DNA of 64,000 nucleotides from DATMGU01 sp035555315 (lineage in GTDB: Bacteria > Pseudomonadota > Alphaproteobacteria > ATCC43930 > CGMCC-115725), in the NCBI GenBank assembly GCA_035555315.1, contig DATMGU010000126.1, positions 1-64,000 of the forward strand. Reading direction: 5' to 3'. Within the stretch, counting starts at the first letter, position 1. The number at the start of each line of letters is the position of its first letter. The notes under the pieces were generated by a model. That model did not search any database, was not told the origin of the DNA, and saw nothing but the letters and a program-made list of their open reading frames with translations. Both the position numbers and the translations under genes were made by a program. Positions 7,672 to 16,123 of the stretch are shown piece by piece.

Positions 7672-8526
7672 TCAGATCCGCGTGGCCCGCCGGTTCGTAT
7701 AGATCGCCGCGAGCAGGGTGGCGGTCGAGACCACGGCGACGATGATCGTGGCGAGCGCGTTGATTTCCGGGCTGAGGCCGAGGCGCACCTTCGAGAAGAT
7801 CACCAGCGGCAGGGTGCTGGAGCCTGGTCCCGAAACAAAGGCGGTCATCACCAGATCGTCGAGGCTGAGCGAGAAGGCCAATAGCCAGCCGGCGACCAGC
7901 GCCGGAGCGATCAGCGGCAGGGTGATCAGGAAGAACACCTGCGCTGGGCGGGCACCCAGATCCATCGCCGCCTCCTCCAAGGAGGCGTCCATATCGGCGA
8001 GCCGCGCCTGCACGATGACTGCGACGAACGCCATGGTGAAAGTGATATGCGCGATAGTAATCGTCTCGACCCCGCGGCCATTGGGCCAGCCGATCACCTG
8101 TTCCAGCCCGACGAACATCAACAGCATGGACAGGCCCATGATCACCTCGGGCATCACCAAGGGTGCCGAGATCATGCCGGCGAACAGGGTGCGCCCGACG
8201 AAGCGCTTGTAGCGGCTGAGTACGAAGCCGGCGATGGTGCCGAGGATCACGGCGCCGGTAGCGCTGGTGAAGGCGATGCCGAGCGATAATTTCGCGGCGT
8301 TCAGCACCTGCTCGTTCCGCGCCAGCGAGGCGTACCATTTCAGCGAGAATCCAGTCCAGACGGTAACCAGTTGGGACTCGTTGAACGAATAGATCACCAG
8401 CAGGACGATCGGCCCATAGAGGAACGCCAACCCCACCCCCAGCGCCAAGGGCAGGAACCAGGCGCCACGGGTCTTGACGCGCGACGCGCGGCGCGGCGCG
8501 GCGGCGGGGGCCAGAACCGCCGTCAC
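7672..8526 (-). CDS. potI: Polyamine-type ABC transporter permease (PotC/PotI class)
   Basis: 284 residues with six membrane helices and the permease EAA motif EEAAMDLGARPAQVFFLITLPLIAP that docks onto the ATPase. N-terminal FLYGPIVLLVIYSFNES and the SLDDLVMTAFVSGPGSSTLPLVIFSKVR segment are typical of the second permease of spermidine/putrescine importers. The start is GTG 8526, overlapping the stop of the first permease as GTGA. The frame stays open a further 215 codons upstream, but that part is antisense-free overlap with the neighbouring gene and is not coding. Fourth gene of the potFGHI-like operon. Gene symbol by class and order; putrescine is the likely substrate. Confidence 0.88.
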   Translation of the reverse strand: MTAVLAPAAAPRRASRVKTRGAWFLPLALGVGLAFLYGPIVLLVIYSFNESQLVTVWTGFSLKWYASLARNEQVLNAAKLSLGIAFTSATGAVILGTIAGFVLSRYKRFVGRTLFAGMISAPLVMPEVIMGLSMLLMFVGLEQVIGWPNGRGVETITIAHITFTMAFVAVIVQARLADMDASLEEAAMDLGARPAQVFFLITLPLIAPALVAGWLLAFSLSLDDLVMTAFVSGPGSSTLPLVIFSKVRLGLSPEINALATIIVAVVSTATLLAAIYTNRRATRI

Positions 8527-9479
8527 GGGACCGCCGCCGCCGGTGGCGCCGGCCGGGCGGCGGCCTCGGCCTGCCGACCTTGCAAACGCTGGAACAGCAT
8601 GATCGGCACCACCAGGAAGGCTATCATGGCGATCGTCACCGTGGCGGCGACGGGCCAATCCCGGTTCGCGAAGAACTCGGTCCACACCACATTGGCGATC
8701 ATCAGGGTATCGGCCCCGCCCAATAGGCTGGGGATGACGAACTCGCCGACCGCCGGAATGAAGACCAAGAGCGAGCCGGCGATGATGCCGGGCAGCGAGA
8801 GCGGCAAGGTGATCGACCAGAACGCCCGCAACGGCCGCGCGCCGAGATCGCTCGCCGCCTCGAGCAACGAGACGTCGAGCTTCTCGAGCTGGGCGTAGAG
8901 CGGCAGGATCATGAACGGCAGATAGGCATAGACCATGCCGATGAAGACCGCCGTCTGGGTGTTCATGATGACCAGCGGCTCGTCGATGATGCCGAGCGAG
9001 ATCAATAGGTTGTTGAGCAACCCGTTGTCCTTGAGGATACCGATCCAGGCATAGACGCGGATCAGGAACGACGTCCAGAACGGCAGGATGATCAACATCA
9101 GCAACGCCGAGCGGCGGCTGGCCGGCGCCCGTACGATGGCATAGGCCATCGGATATCCCAACAACAGGCACAGCAACGTAGTGATCGCAGCGAGCTGCAG
9201 GGAGCTTAGATAGGCCAGCACATAGAGATCGTCGTCGAACAGCCGGCCGATATTATCGAGATGCAGGTCGAGCCGTAGCACCCCATCCTCGGGCATGCTG
9301 AACAACGGCTCATAGGGCGGAATGCCCACGGTGGCGGTCGAGAACGCGATCTTCAGCACGAAGGCGAACGGCACCAGGAAGAACACCGCCAGCCATAGAT
9401 AGGGAACGGCGATGACCAGGCCGCGGCCCGAGCCGCGCAGCCGGCCAACGAGAGCGGTGGCGAAGGGAGCCACCGTCAC
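8523..9479 (-). CDS. potH: Polyamine-type ABC transporter permease (PotB/PotH class)
   Basis: 318 residues, six membrane helices, with a long first periplasmic loop containing the ENIG-like region (LHLDNIGRLFDDDLYVLAYLSS). FWTSFLIRVYAWIGILKDNGLLN is highly characteristic of PotB/PotH. The EAA loop reads LEAASDLGARPLRAFWSITLPLSLPGI. GTG start at 9479 overlaps the ATPase stop as GTGA; the 3' end overlaps potI in the same way, so translation of the three genes is coupled. It forms the membrane channel with PotI. Confidence 0.9.
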   Translation of the reverse strand: MTVAPFATALVGRLRGSGRGLVIAVPYLWLAVFFLVPFAFVLKIAFSTATVGIPPYEPLFSMPEDGVLRLDLHLDNIGRLFDDDLYVLAYLSSLQLAAITTLLCLLLGYPMAYAIVRAPASRRSALLMLIILPFWTSFLIRVYAWIGILKDNGLLNNLLISLGIIDEPLVIMNTQTAVFIGMVYAYLPFMILPLYAQLEKLDVSLLEAASDLGARPLRAFWSITLPLSLPGIIAGSLLVFIPAVGEFVIPSLLGGADTLMIANVVWTEFFANRDWPVAATVTIAMIAFLVVPIMLFQRLQGRQAEAAARPAPPAAAVP

Positions 9480-10621
9480 TCGACGATCACCCCGGCCTCC
9501 GGCGCCCAGCCGAGCCGGACGATTTCGTCCCGGGCGAAGGGCTGATCGGCCCAGCGGCCGAGATTGGGGGCGGTGACGCGCAACACTTTGCCGCTCTCCA
9601 GCACCACGTGATAGATCCGGCTGTCGCCGACATAGGCGATATCCTTGATCCGTCCCTCCAACTGATTGACCGGCGCCGCGTCAGGGGGCTCCGCCCCCTC
9701 ACGCTTGCCGAGATGGATCTGCTCCGGCCGCACGGCGAGGCAGACCGGGCTGCCGGGGCTGGCGCCGATCCCACGACCGATCACCAGCGGTGTCCCCGTG
9801 TCGTCCGCGGCGATCACCGCCCGGTCGGCCTCGTCGGTGACCACACGGCCCTCGAACAGATTGACCGAGCCGATGAAGCCCGCGACGAAGCGGCTGCTGG
9901 GAAATTCGTAGATCTCGTTCGGCGTGCCGACCTGGACGATCCGGCCGTGATCCATCACCGCGATGCGCGACGACATGGTCATCGCCTCCTCCTGGTCGTG
10001 GGTGACCATGACGAAGGTGATGCCGACCTGTTCCTGGATGGTGACCAGTTCGAACTGCGTCTGCTCGCGCAGCTTTTTGTCGAGGGCCGAGAGCGGCTCG
10101 TCGAGCAGCAGCACCTTGGGCCGTTTCACGATGCTGCGTGCCAGGGCCACGCGCTGGCGCTGACCGCCGGATAGCTGGGCCGGCTTGCGATCGGCGAAGC
10201 CCGCCAGTTGCACGAGCTCCAGCGCCTCGCCGACCCGGCGGGCGATCTCCGGTTTGGCCACGCCGTCGCGGCGCAGACCGAACGCCACATTGTTGGCGAC
10301 ACTCATATGCGGGAACAGCGCATAGGACTGGAACATCATGTTGACCGGCCGCTCGTAGGGCGGAACATCGGACACGTCGGCGCCGTCGATCAGGATGCGG
10401 CCCTCATCGACGCTGAGAAACCCCGCGAGCATGCGCAGCAGCGTGGTCTTGCCGCAACCCGAGCCGCCCAGCAGCGAGAACAACTCGCCCCGGTAGATCG
10501 ACAGCGAGACACCGTCGACCGCGGCGGTCGCGCCGAACCGCTTGGTCACACCGTCGATGCGGATATGCGGCTCGGCAGCGGGGTCGAGCCAAGGTTCTGG
10601 TTTACCCGAAACGGATGTCAT
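9476..10621 (-). CDS. potG: Polyamine-type ABC transporter ATP-binding protein (PotA/PotG class)
   Basis: 381 residues. ATPase domain: Walker A GGSGCGKTT, Q-loop FQSYALFPHMSV, signature LSGGQRQR, Walker B VLLLDEPLSALD, H-loop VTHDQEEA. A C-terminal TOBE region follows (from about 285). The segment KLREQTQFELVTIQEQVGITFVMVTHDQEEAMTM is typical of PotA/PotG. It sits 85 bp downstream of the binding-protein gene, without an obvious terminator, and overlaps potH by 4 bases. It powers import through PotH/PotI. Confidence 0.9.
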   Translation of the reverse strand: MTSVSGKPEPWLDPAAEPHIRIDGVTKRFGATAAVDGVSLSIYRGELFSLLGGSGCGKTTLLRMLAGFLSVDEGRILIDGADVSDVPPYERPVNMMFQSYALFPHMSVANNVAFGLRRDGVAKPEIARRVGEALELVQLAGFADRKPAQLSGGQRQRVALARSIVKRPKVLLLDEPLSALDKKLREQTQFELVTIQEQVGITFVMVTHDQEEAMTMSSRIAVMDHGRIVQVGTPNEIYEFPSSRFVAGFIGSVNLFEGRVVTDEADRAVIAADDTGTPLVIGRGIGASPGSPVCLAVRPEQIHLGKREGAEPPDAAPVNQLEGRIKDIAYVGDSRIYHVVLESGKVLRVTAPNLGRWADQPFARDEIVRLGWAPEAGVIVE

Positions 10622-10706
10622 CGGAGGGTCAGATCTCGCCGATCGATATTAACTTTCGGATGCTCCCGATCCTCGCCCGACTTCACGATCAGTACTCGGT
10701 CTTGGC

Positions 10707-11822
10707 TCAACGACGTGTCTTGACCTTGGTCCACAGTCGCGTGCGTGTCCGATCGACCGCGGGGGTCGAGACCGAGATATCATAGAGGGTCTTCACCACG
10801 TCCTCGGGCGGGTAGATGCCCGGGTCATTGGCAATCTCCGGCTTCACGAATTTGGTCGCCGCCGCGTTGCCGTTGGCGACCGGGATGGTGTTCGAGGTTT
10901 CGGCGATGACCTCGGGCCGCATGATATAGTCCATGAACTTCAGCGCGAGTTCGGGATGCGGCGCGTCCTTGGGGATCGCCATCGTGTCTATCCAGCGCAA
11001 AGCGCCCTCCTTGGGGATCACATAGGCGACATGGACGCCCTTGGCCGCCTCGTCGGCGCGGCGCTTGGCCAGGTTGATATCGCTGGAATAGCCGAATGCC
11101 AGGCACAAATCGCCGTTTGCCAGATCGTTGATGTAGTCCGAGCTGTCGAATTTGCGGATATACGGCCGGATCTTGGTCAAAAGCTCGGCCGCCTTGTTAA
11201 GATCCTCGGTCTTCTGGCTGTCGGGATCGAGCCCAAGATATTTCAACGCGGCCGGGAACACGTCGGTCGGCGAGTCGATGATCGAAATGCCGCAGCCCTT
11301 GAGCTTGGCGGCGTTCTTGGGATCGAACAGCAATGCCAGGCTGTTGGTCGGCGCATCCGGCAGGAGCGCCTTTACCTTGTCGACATTGATCGCCAAGCCG
11401 TCGGTGCCGGTCATCCACGGGATCGCATGCGCGTTGCCCGGATCGACCTGAGCCATCCGCTCCAGCAACGGCTTCGACAGATTGCCGTAATTGGCGAGTT
11501 TCGACTTATCCAGCGTCAGGTAAAAGCCAGCCTTGACTTGGCGGGCCAGGAACGGCATCAGGCTGGGCACCACCAGATCATAGCCGGATTTGCCCGCCGA
11601 CAGCTTCGCCTCGAGCGTCTCGTTCGCGTCGTAGACGTCGTAATTGACCGCGATGCCGGTTTCCTTGGTGAAATTCGGCACGGTGTCCGGCGCGATGTAA
11701 TCCGACCAGTTGTAGATGTTGAGAGTCGGTTTCGCACCCTGCGCGAATGCCGAACTCATCAACAGCGCGGACCCCGCCACCACCAGAATCGCCGCCTTCA
11801 CCGTACCGTTCCAAGACGCCAT
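10707..11822 (-). CDS. potF: Periplasmic putrescine-type binding protein (PotF class)
   Basis: 371 residues. Signal peptide to about residue 28 (SALLMSSAFA), then the family opening LNIYNWSDYIAPDTVPNFTKETGI. WMTGTDGLAINVDKV, IIDSPTDVFPAALKYLG and the SSDINLAKRRA region follow putrescine receptor PotF. The ATG at 11822 follows a strong AGGGGGGCAGG site; an upstream in-frame extension of 46 codons is non-coding leader. First gene of the importer operon and divergent from a PuuA-like ligase, which supports putrescine or a related diamine as substrate. Confidence 0.9.
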   Translation of the reverse strand: MASWNGTVKAAILVVAGSALLMSSAFAQGAKPTLNIYNWSDYIAPDTVPNFTKETGIAVNYDVYDANETLEAKLSAGKSGYDLVVPSLMPFLARQVKAGFYLTLDKSKLANYGNLSKPLLERMAQVDPGNAHAIPWMTGTDGLAINVDKVKALLPDAPTNSLALLFDPKNAAKLKGCGISIIDSPTDVFPAALKYLGLDPDSQKTEDLNKAAELLTKIRPYIRKFDSSDYINDLANGDLCLAFGYSSDINLAKRRADEAAKGVHVAYVIPKEGALRWIDTMAIPKDAPHPELALKFMDYIMRPEVIAETSNTIPVANGNAAATKFVKPEIANDPGIYPPEDVVKTLYDISVSTPAVDRTRTRLWTKVKTRR

Positions 11823-11922
11823 ACCTGCCCCCCTGTAATCGATGCCGCGGCTGTCGCGAACAGTCCCGAATAGCGGCCACCCCAATGCCCTGTCCCATAG
11901 CCGAAAACGTCGCGAGCGCACA

Positions 11923-11938
11923 GGCAAAAACCACGCCC
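11923..11938 (-). promoter_or_regulatory. Candidate sigma-54 (-24/-12) element upstream of potF
   Basis: Read on the minus strand, GGGCGTGGTTTTTGCC gives GG, ten bases, then GC, with the TTGC half intact and the TGGCAC half imperfect. It lies about 100 bases before the potF start. A nitrogen-controlled promoter would suit polyamine uptake, but the match is partial. Confidence 0.3.
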
Positions 11939-11965
11939 AAATGAGGGGGTGCGACACCACGCGTT

Positions 11966-12002
11966 AATGCACCGCAACATAGACTGGTGGTGTTGGTGCA
12001 TT
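11966..12002. promoter_or_regulatory. Inverted repeat between potF and puuA-like gene
   Basis: AATGCACC (11966-11973) and GGTGCATT (11995-12002) are perfect 8-bp arms around 21 bases. Just outside and inside, ACACCAC (11954-11960) and GTGGTGT (11987-11993) form a second interleaved dyad. The arms resemble NtrC half-sites, but the spacing is not the canonical five bases. Most likely a shared operator for the two divergent units. Confidence 0.4.
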
Positions 12003-12076
12003 GGGCGCATGATCCATGAGATTTTTTACCGACACTATCGGGGACACCAGGCGCCGTAAGGGTATGGTTATGTCGC

Positions 12077-13420
12077 ATGAGCGCGCTTGAGAGTTTTATC
12101 GCCGACCACCGCATCACCGAGGTGGAATGCCTCGTCCCGGATCTATCCGGCATCGCGCGCGGCAAGATCCTGCCCGCCGAGAAGTTCCTGCGCATCCTGC
12201 GCGATCGGGGCCTGCGCATGCCCGAAGCGATCTTCGTGCAGACGGTCACCGGGGATTTCCCGGATCATGAGGATGTGACGAGTCCCGAGAACTCGGACAT
12301 CTACATGATCCCGGATGAAGCGACGATCCGCAACGTCCCCTGGTACAAGGAGCCGACCGCGCAGGTCATCAGCGACTGCGTCTATGCCGATGGCGCGCCG
12401 GTCGATATTTCGCCGCGCTATGTCTTGAAACACGTGCTGCAACTCTATGCCGCCAAGGGCTGGCAGCCGATCATCGCGCCGGAGTTGGAATTCTTCCTGG
12501 TCCAGATCAACAAGGATCCGGACTATCCGCTGGCGCCGCCGGTCGGCCGATCGGGCCGGACCGAAAGCGGGCGGCAGGCCTATGGCATCGACGCCGTCAA
12601 CGAGTTCGACCCGATCTTCGAGGATGTCTACGACTACTGCGAGGCGCAGAACATCGATATCGACACGCTGACCCACGAGGCGGGCGCGGCGCAGATCGAG
12701 ATCAACTTCAACCATGGCGACGGGCTGCTGCTCGCCGACCAAGTGTTCCTGTTCAAGCGCACGGTGCGTGAAACGGCGATCCGGCACGATGTCTATGCGA
12801 CGTTCATGGCCAAGCCCATGCAAGGCGAACCGGGCAGCGCCATGCATATCCACCAAAGCGTAATCGACCTCAACACAAAGCGGAACCTGTTCGCCACGCT
12901 GGACAACCAGGATACCGATTTGTTCCGCGGGCATATCGCCGGGCTGCAGACCTACCTGCCCTCGGTGATGCCGTTACTGGCACCCAATGTGAACAGCTAT
13001 CGCCGGCTGGTGGCCGGATCGGATGCGCCGATCAACGTGCATTGGGGGCGCGACAACCGCACGGTGGGGTTCCGCGTGCCGGTCTCCGCGCCGGAGGATC
13101 GCCGGGTCGAGAACCGGGTCGCCGGCGCCGATGCCAACCCCTATCTGGCGATCGCCGCCTCACTGGCTTGCGGGTATCTCGGAATGGTGCAGGGGCTCGT
13201 TCCGGACGAGGCGGTGCGCGGCAGCGCGCATCGCCGGCCGTTCACCCTGCCGCGCCACCAATCGGACGCGCTGGAGCGGTTCAACGCCTGCGAGGCCTTG
13301 GCCGAGGTGCTCGGCTCGAAGTTCATCGCCGCCGTGACCTATGTGAAACAGGCCGAATACGACGCCTATCAGCGCGTCATTTCGAGCTGGGAGCGCGAGA
13401 ACCTGCTGCTGAACGTTTAG
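12077..13420 (+). CDS. puuA: Glutamine synthetase family ligase, gamma-glutamylputrescine synthetase-like
   Basis: 447 residues, type-I GS fold. N-terminal beta-grasp (VECLVPDLSGIARGKILP), metal-binding PELEFFLV and HEAGAAQIEIN, ATP/glutamate region MHIHQSV, and the late GSDAPINVHWGRDNRTVGFRVP and ENRVAGADANPYLAIAA motifs. True GlnA has different residues around the ammonium site and an adenylylated Tyr loop; the sequence here follows the PuuA/GlnT branch, which couples glutamate to amines. The divergent putrescine importer argues for gamma-glutamylputrescine as product, the first step of putrescine use as N source. No puuBCD partners are in the window. Symbol is tentative. Confidence 0.82.
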   Translation: MSALESFIADHRITEVECLVPDLSGIARGKILPAEKFLRILRDRGLRMPEAIFVQTVTGDFPDHEDVTSPENSDIYMIPDEATIRNVPWYKEPTAQVISDCVYADGAPVDISPRYVLKHVLQLYAAKGWQPIIAPELEFFLVQINKDPDYPLAPPVGRSGRTESGRQAYGIDAVNEFDPIFEDVYDYCEAQNIDIDTLTHEAGAAQIEINFNHGDGLLLADQVFLFKRTVRETAIRHDVYATFMAKPMQGEPGSAMHIHQSVIDLNTKRNLFATLDNQDTDLFRGHIAGLQTYLPSVMPLLAPNVNSYRRLVAGSDAPINVHWGRDNRTVGFRVPVSAPEDRRVENRVAGADANPYLAIAASLACGYLGMVQGLVPDEAVRGSAHRRPFTLPRHQSDALERFNACEALAEVLGSKFIAAVTYVKQAEYDAYQRVISSWERENLLLNV

Positions 13421-13465
13421 GGGGCAGAATCTGGCGGATGGTTGCCAAACCTGAACGCCGACTTG

Positions 13466-14167
13466 TCACCAGAGGCCCGGGACCAGCCTCCATCGAATCC
13501 GGCGGGCATAGTCCTGATACCCGGGTAGCTCGGCCCGCAGCAGCCGGTCCTCCCACGCGGTCCGGACAATGATGGCAACCGAGGCGAGCACGGCGGGGAT
13601 CAGCGCCCATAGCGAGCCTAACGACAGTGCCACGCCGGCGAAGAGCAGCATGCCGGCGATATAGCCGGGGTGTCGGATGACGGCGTATGGGCCGGTGTCA
13701 ATCACGTGTTGGTGGCGTTCCGACTGTATCCTCACACCGGGTTCAAAGAACTCATTCACGGCTTGGGCCCAAGCCGTGAGTGCGAAGCCCGCCAGGAAGA
13801 CGAGATAGCCAGCCGCGATAGCCCATGCCGGCAGCACCGACCATCGGAAACGTCCGGCGTCCAACGCCGCGACCGGCAAGACGACCAATGCCGAGGGGAG
13901 GAGAAAAGCGAGCAATCTCTTGTCCCAAAGCTTCGTGCCGGGTTGAAACCGGCTGCGCGCCCGGAAGATCGTGGGATTGACCCGCTGAAGAACGACGGCG
14001 GAAACGGCCAGCGCCGTGAAGAGCACAAGCAGGAAGACCCATCCGGCGGTCCAGCTCATCGATCCCGCAGGAAGGAACAGGAGCGCTCCCAACAGCAACG
14101 GACCGCCAATGGCGTAAGCGACAGCTTTGCCGGGCGACATCGAACTGGGCTCGATCGGTGGGTTCAC
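13466..14167 (-). CDS. Isoprenylcysteine carboxylmethyltransferase-family membrane protein
   Basis: 233 residues with five to six hydrophobic segments. The C-terminal signature GPYAVIRHPGYIAGML, followed by RTAWEDRLLRAELPGYQDYARRIRWRLVPGLW, is the SAM-binding hallmark of the ICMT/PEMT/NnrU superfamily. Bacterial members of this subgroup are mostly uncharacterised; the methyl acceptor is unknown. GTG at 14167 is taken as start (GAGAGAA upstream); ATG 14140 is possible. Converges with the puuA-like gene. Confidence 0.82.
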   Translation of the reverse strand: MNPPIEPSSMSPGKAVAYAIGGPLLLGALLFLPAGSMSWTAGWVFLLVLFTALAVSAVVLQRVNPTIFRARSRFQPGTKLWDKRLLAFLLPSALVVLPVAALDAGRFRWSVLPAWAIAAGYLVFLAGFALTAWAQAVNEFFEPGVRIQSERHQHVIDTGPYAVIRHPGYIAGMLLFAGVALSLGSLWALIPAVLASVAIIVRTAWEDRLLRAELPGYQDYARRIRWRLVPGLW

Positions 14168-14255
14168 GATCGCGTTCTCTCCACAGTCGGGGGAGTCTGC
14201 GCGCGCTATCGCTTTTAAGCCACGCCTATGTCCGCTCGGGGTGGACAGACATTGG

Positions 14256-15296
14256 TTAGAACACGCCGCGCGCAGCCAGCAGGCGTTCGCCGGCGGCGGC
14301 TATGTAGGTCGTCAGGCGCTCGACGTCCGGACGCTCCGCGGTGACGCCGATCACGGCGCGCAGCGCGGCGAGCAGCATGGCGACGATCCGGCCATCGGCC
14401 GGCTGGATACCGGGCGCCACAATCGCCGCGGCCAGGCACCGGGCCACGCGCACCAGAGTCCACCGGGCATTAGCGCCCAGTTGCGGCAGCTGCGCATCGA
14501 TCGCTGTATCGATCGCGCCGAATTGATCGGCCGCCACCTGTACCGCGCGGAGCAGGGCTTCGACCATCGCGTCGCGACCCGGACGCTGCCGAAATCGGCC
14601 GGCGACCTGAACCGTGTTGAGTTCGCTGAGCGACGTGGCGAGGCTACCGAGTGCCGCCTCGATCGCGGCCGTCTCGACGCCGATGCGCGTGCCCGCCACG
14701 GCGAGCGGCGGCAGGACCTTGATATGGCCGGGAGGGGGGGCTTCGACCGGTGTCGCGGCGGTCCGCCGTTCACCAGGCGCGCCGCCACCACCGCCGCGCC
14801 GGCGATTCGGTCCGAGATAGATCGCCGAAATCCAGAACGGCCGCGGCTGAAAGATCAGCGCCCGCATACGCTCGCTGATCACGCCGAACGCCAGCGGCTT
14901 GGTCACCACCGCATCGACACCGGCGCCGAGCGCCCGGCGGGCGAGCTTCTGATCATCGGCCGCCGCGATCAGCAAGATCGGTTGAAACGGATTGACCGAT
15001 GCCGGATTACGCCGGATCCAGGTGACGAGATCCATGGCACCCGCTTCTGGCGTGGTACCGTCGAGCACCACCAGATCCGGCGGATCGGCCGCGAGCATCG
15101 CCACGGCGGCGTCGTAGGATGGCACGCCGGCGACACCGGACAGACCTTCGGCACCCAGCATCCCGGCGATCAGCCGGCGCGTCAGGCTATCGGCCGTCAC
15201 CACCAGGGCGGTCAGCAGCGTGCTGCCGATCGCCGTCGGGGCAATTGCCGGGGCTGCGTCCAAGGGAGCCGATACCGACAAAACCAACTGAAGCAC
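14256..15296 (-). CDS. Receiver-domain protein with alphaproteobacterial C-terminal extension
   Basis: 346 residues. A CheY-like receiver spans about 28-145 (LTALVVTADSLTRRLI, phospho-acceptor Asp in LVVLDGTTP, Lys in AVVTKPL). It is followed by the FQPRPFWISAIYLGPNRRRGG motif, a basic element often found after receivers in alphaproteobacteria, and by a mostly helical 150-residue tail with no DNA-binding or catalytic motif. No sensor kinase is adjacent. A signalling adaptor is more likely than a transcription factor. Start GTG 15296 with AGGG 6 bases upstream; a TTG three codons later is alternative. Confidence 0.75.
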   Translation of the reverse strand: MLQLVLSVSAPLDAAPAIAPTAIGSTLLTALVVTADSLTRRLIAGMLGAEGLSGVAGVPSYDAAVAMLAADPPDLVVLDGTTPEAGAMDLVTWIRRNPASVNPFQPILLIAAADDQKLARRALGAGVDAVVTKPLAFGVISERMRALIFQPRPFWISAIYLGPNRRRGGGGGAPGERRTAATPVEAPPPGHIKVLPPLAVAGTRIGVETAAIEAALGSLATSLSELNTVQVAGRFRQRPGRDAMVEALLRAVQVAADQFGAIDTAIDAQLPQLGANARWTLVRVARCLAAAIVAPGIQPADGRIVAMLLAALRAVIGVTAERPDVERLTTYIAAAGERLLAARGVF

Positions 15297-15422
15297 TCCG
15301 ACCCTGATTCAGGCTTGATCCGGCCGCGCCCGACCAGATGAAGTGCTTAGTTTTCCGCCCATAAGGTTAACAGCGCCTTGACGAACCCCTCATCTTGACG
15401 ACCCCCATGACGAGACTCGGGC

Positions 15423-15908
15423 CTACTTGACCGCCAGCAGCTCGACATCGAACATCAGGGTCGCATTCGGCGGGATCACGCCACCGGCGCCGCGCGCGCC
15501 ATAGCCCAGATCCGACGGGATGATCAGCGTACGCTTGCCGCCGACCTTCATGCTTGCGACGCCCTCGTCCCAACCCTTGATCACGCGCCCGGCGCCGATC
15601 GGGAACTGGAACGGCTCGTTGCGGTCGAGCGAGCTGTCGAATTTCTTGCCCTTCACGCCGTCCTGGTACAGCCAACCCGTGTAATGCATCACGCAAGTCT
15701 GGCCGGGCTTCGGCGTCGCACCGGTGCCGATAACGGTATCGATATATTGCAGACCGCTGGCGGTCGTGACGGTATCGGCGGCACTCATTTGAATCTCCGT
15801 GGGGTGAAGCTCGGTGATCGACTCTTGCGCGGCGAGAGCGGGGCCGGCGAGAGCAAGCAAGAGAGCCAAGCAAACAAACATCGGCCGAAACAGCGACATA
15901 CCCGGCAT
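15423..15908 (-). CDS. Exported FKBP-type peptidyl-prolyl cis-trans isomerase
   Basis: 161 residues. Signal peptide (MFVCLALLLALAGPALA) followed by a single FKBP domain with the conserved pattern GQTCVMHYTGWLYQDG, FDSSLDRNEPFQFPIGAGRVIKGWDEG and GYGARGAGGVIPPNATLMFDVELL. The aromatic pocket residues (Tyr, Phe, Asp, Trp, Phe) are all present, so it should be catalytically active on prolyl bonds of periplasmic proteins. ATG 15908 has GGAG 8 bases upstream. Single-gene unit. Confidence 0.93.
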   Translation of the reverse strand: MPGMSLFRPMFVCLALLLALAGPALAAQESITELHPTEIQMSAADTVTTASGLQYIDTVIGTGATPKPGQTCVMHYTGWLYQDGVKGKKFDSSLDRNEPFQFPIGAGRVIKGWDEGVASMKVGGKRTLIIPSDLGYGARGAGGVIPPNATLMFDVELLAVK

Positions 15909-16123
15909 CGGGGTTACTCCGGAAACATCATTCAGGGGAGGGTCATGTGCTGGGGCGGCACCCTAGACGGGCGAGACCGCCGGCCGCAAGCCCAAGCCGT
16001 CGCTGCCGAAGCCGCGAATGCCCTATTCATCTCATTTTAATAAAATCTTAGATCGGTACCGCCATCATCCCGAACTTGCTGAATTATATGGATGAACCAG
16101 CCGTATCCGGGCGGCCAGTCGGG

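Noticed and set aside
8527..9171. 215-codon N-terminal extension of the potI permease
   Set aside because: Lies wholly inside potH in another frame; the GTGA overlap gives the natural start.
14127..15341. 404-codon + strand frame
   Set aside because: Antisense of the receiver protein; composition is Arg/Gln/His-rich and motif-free.
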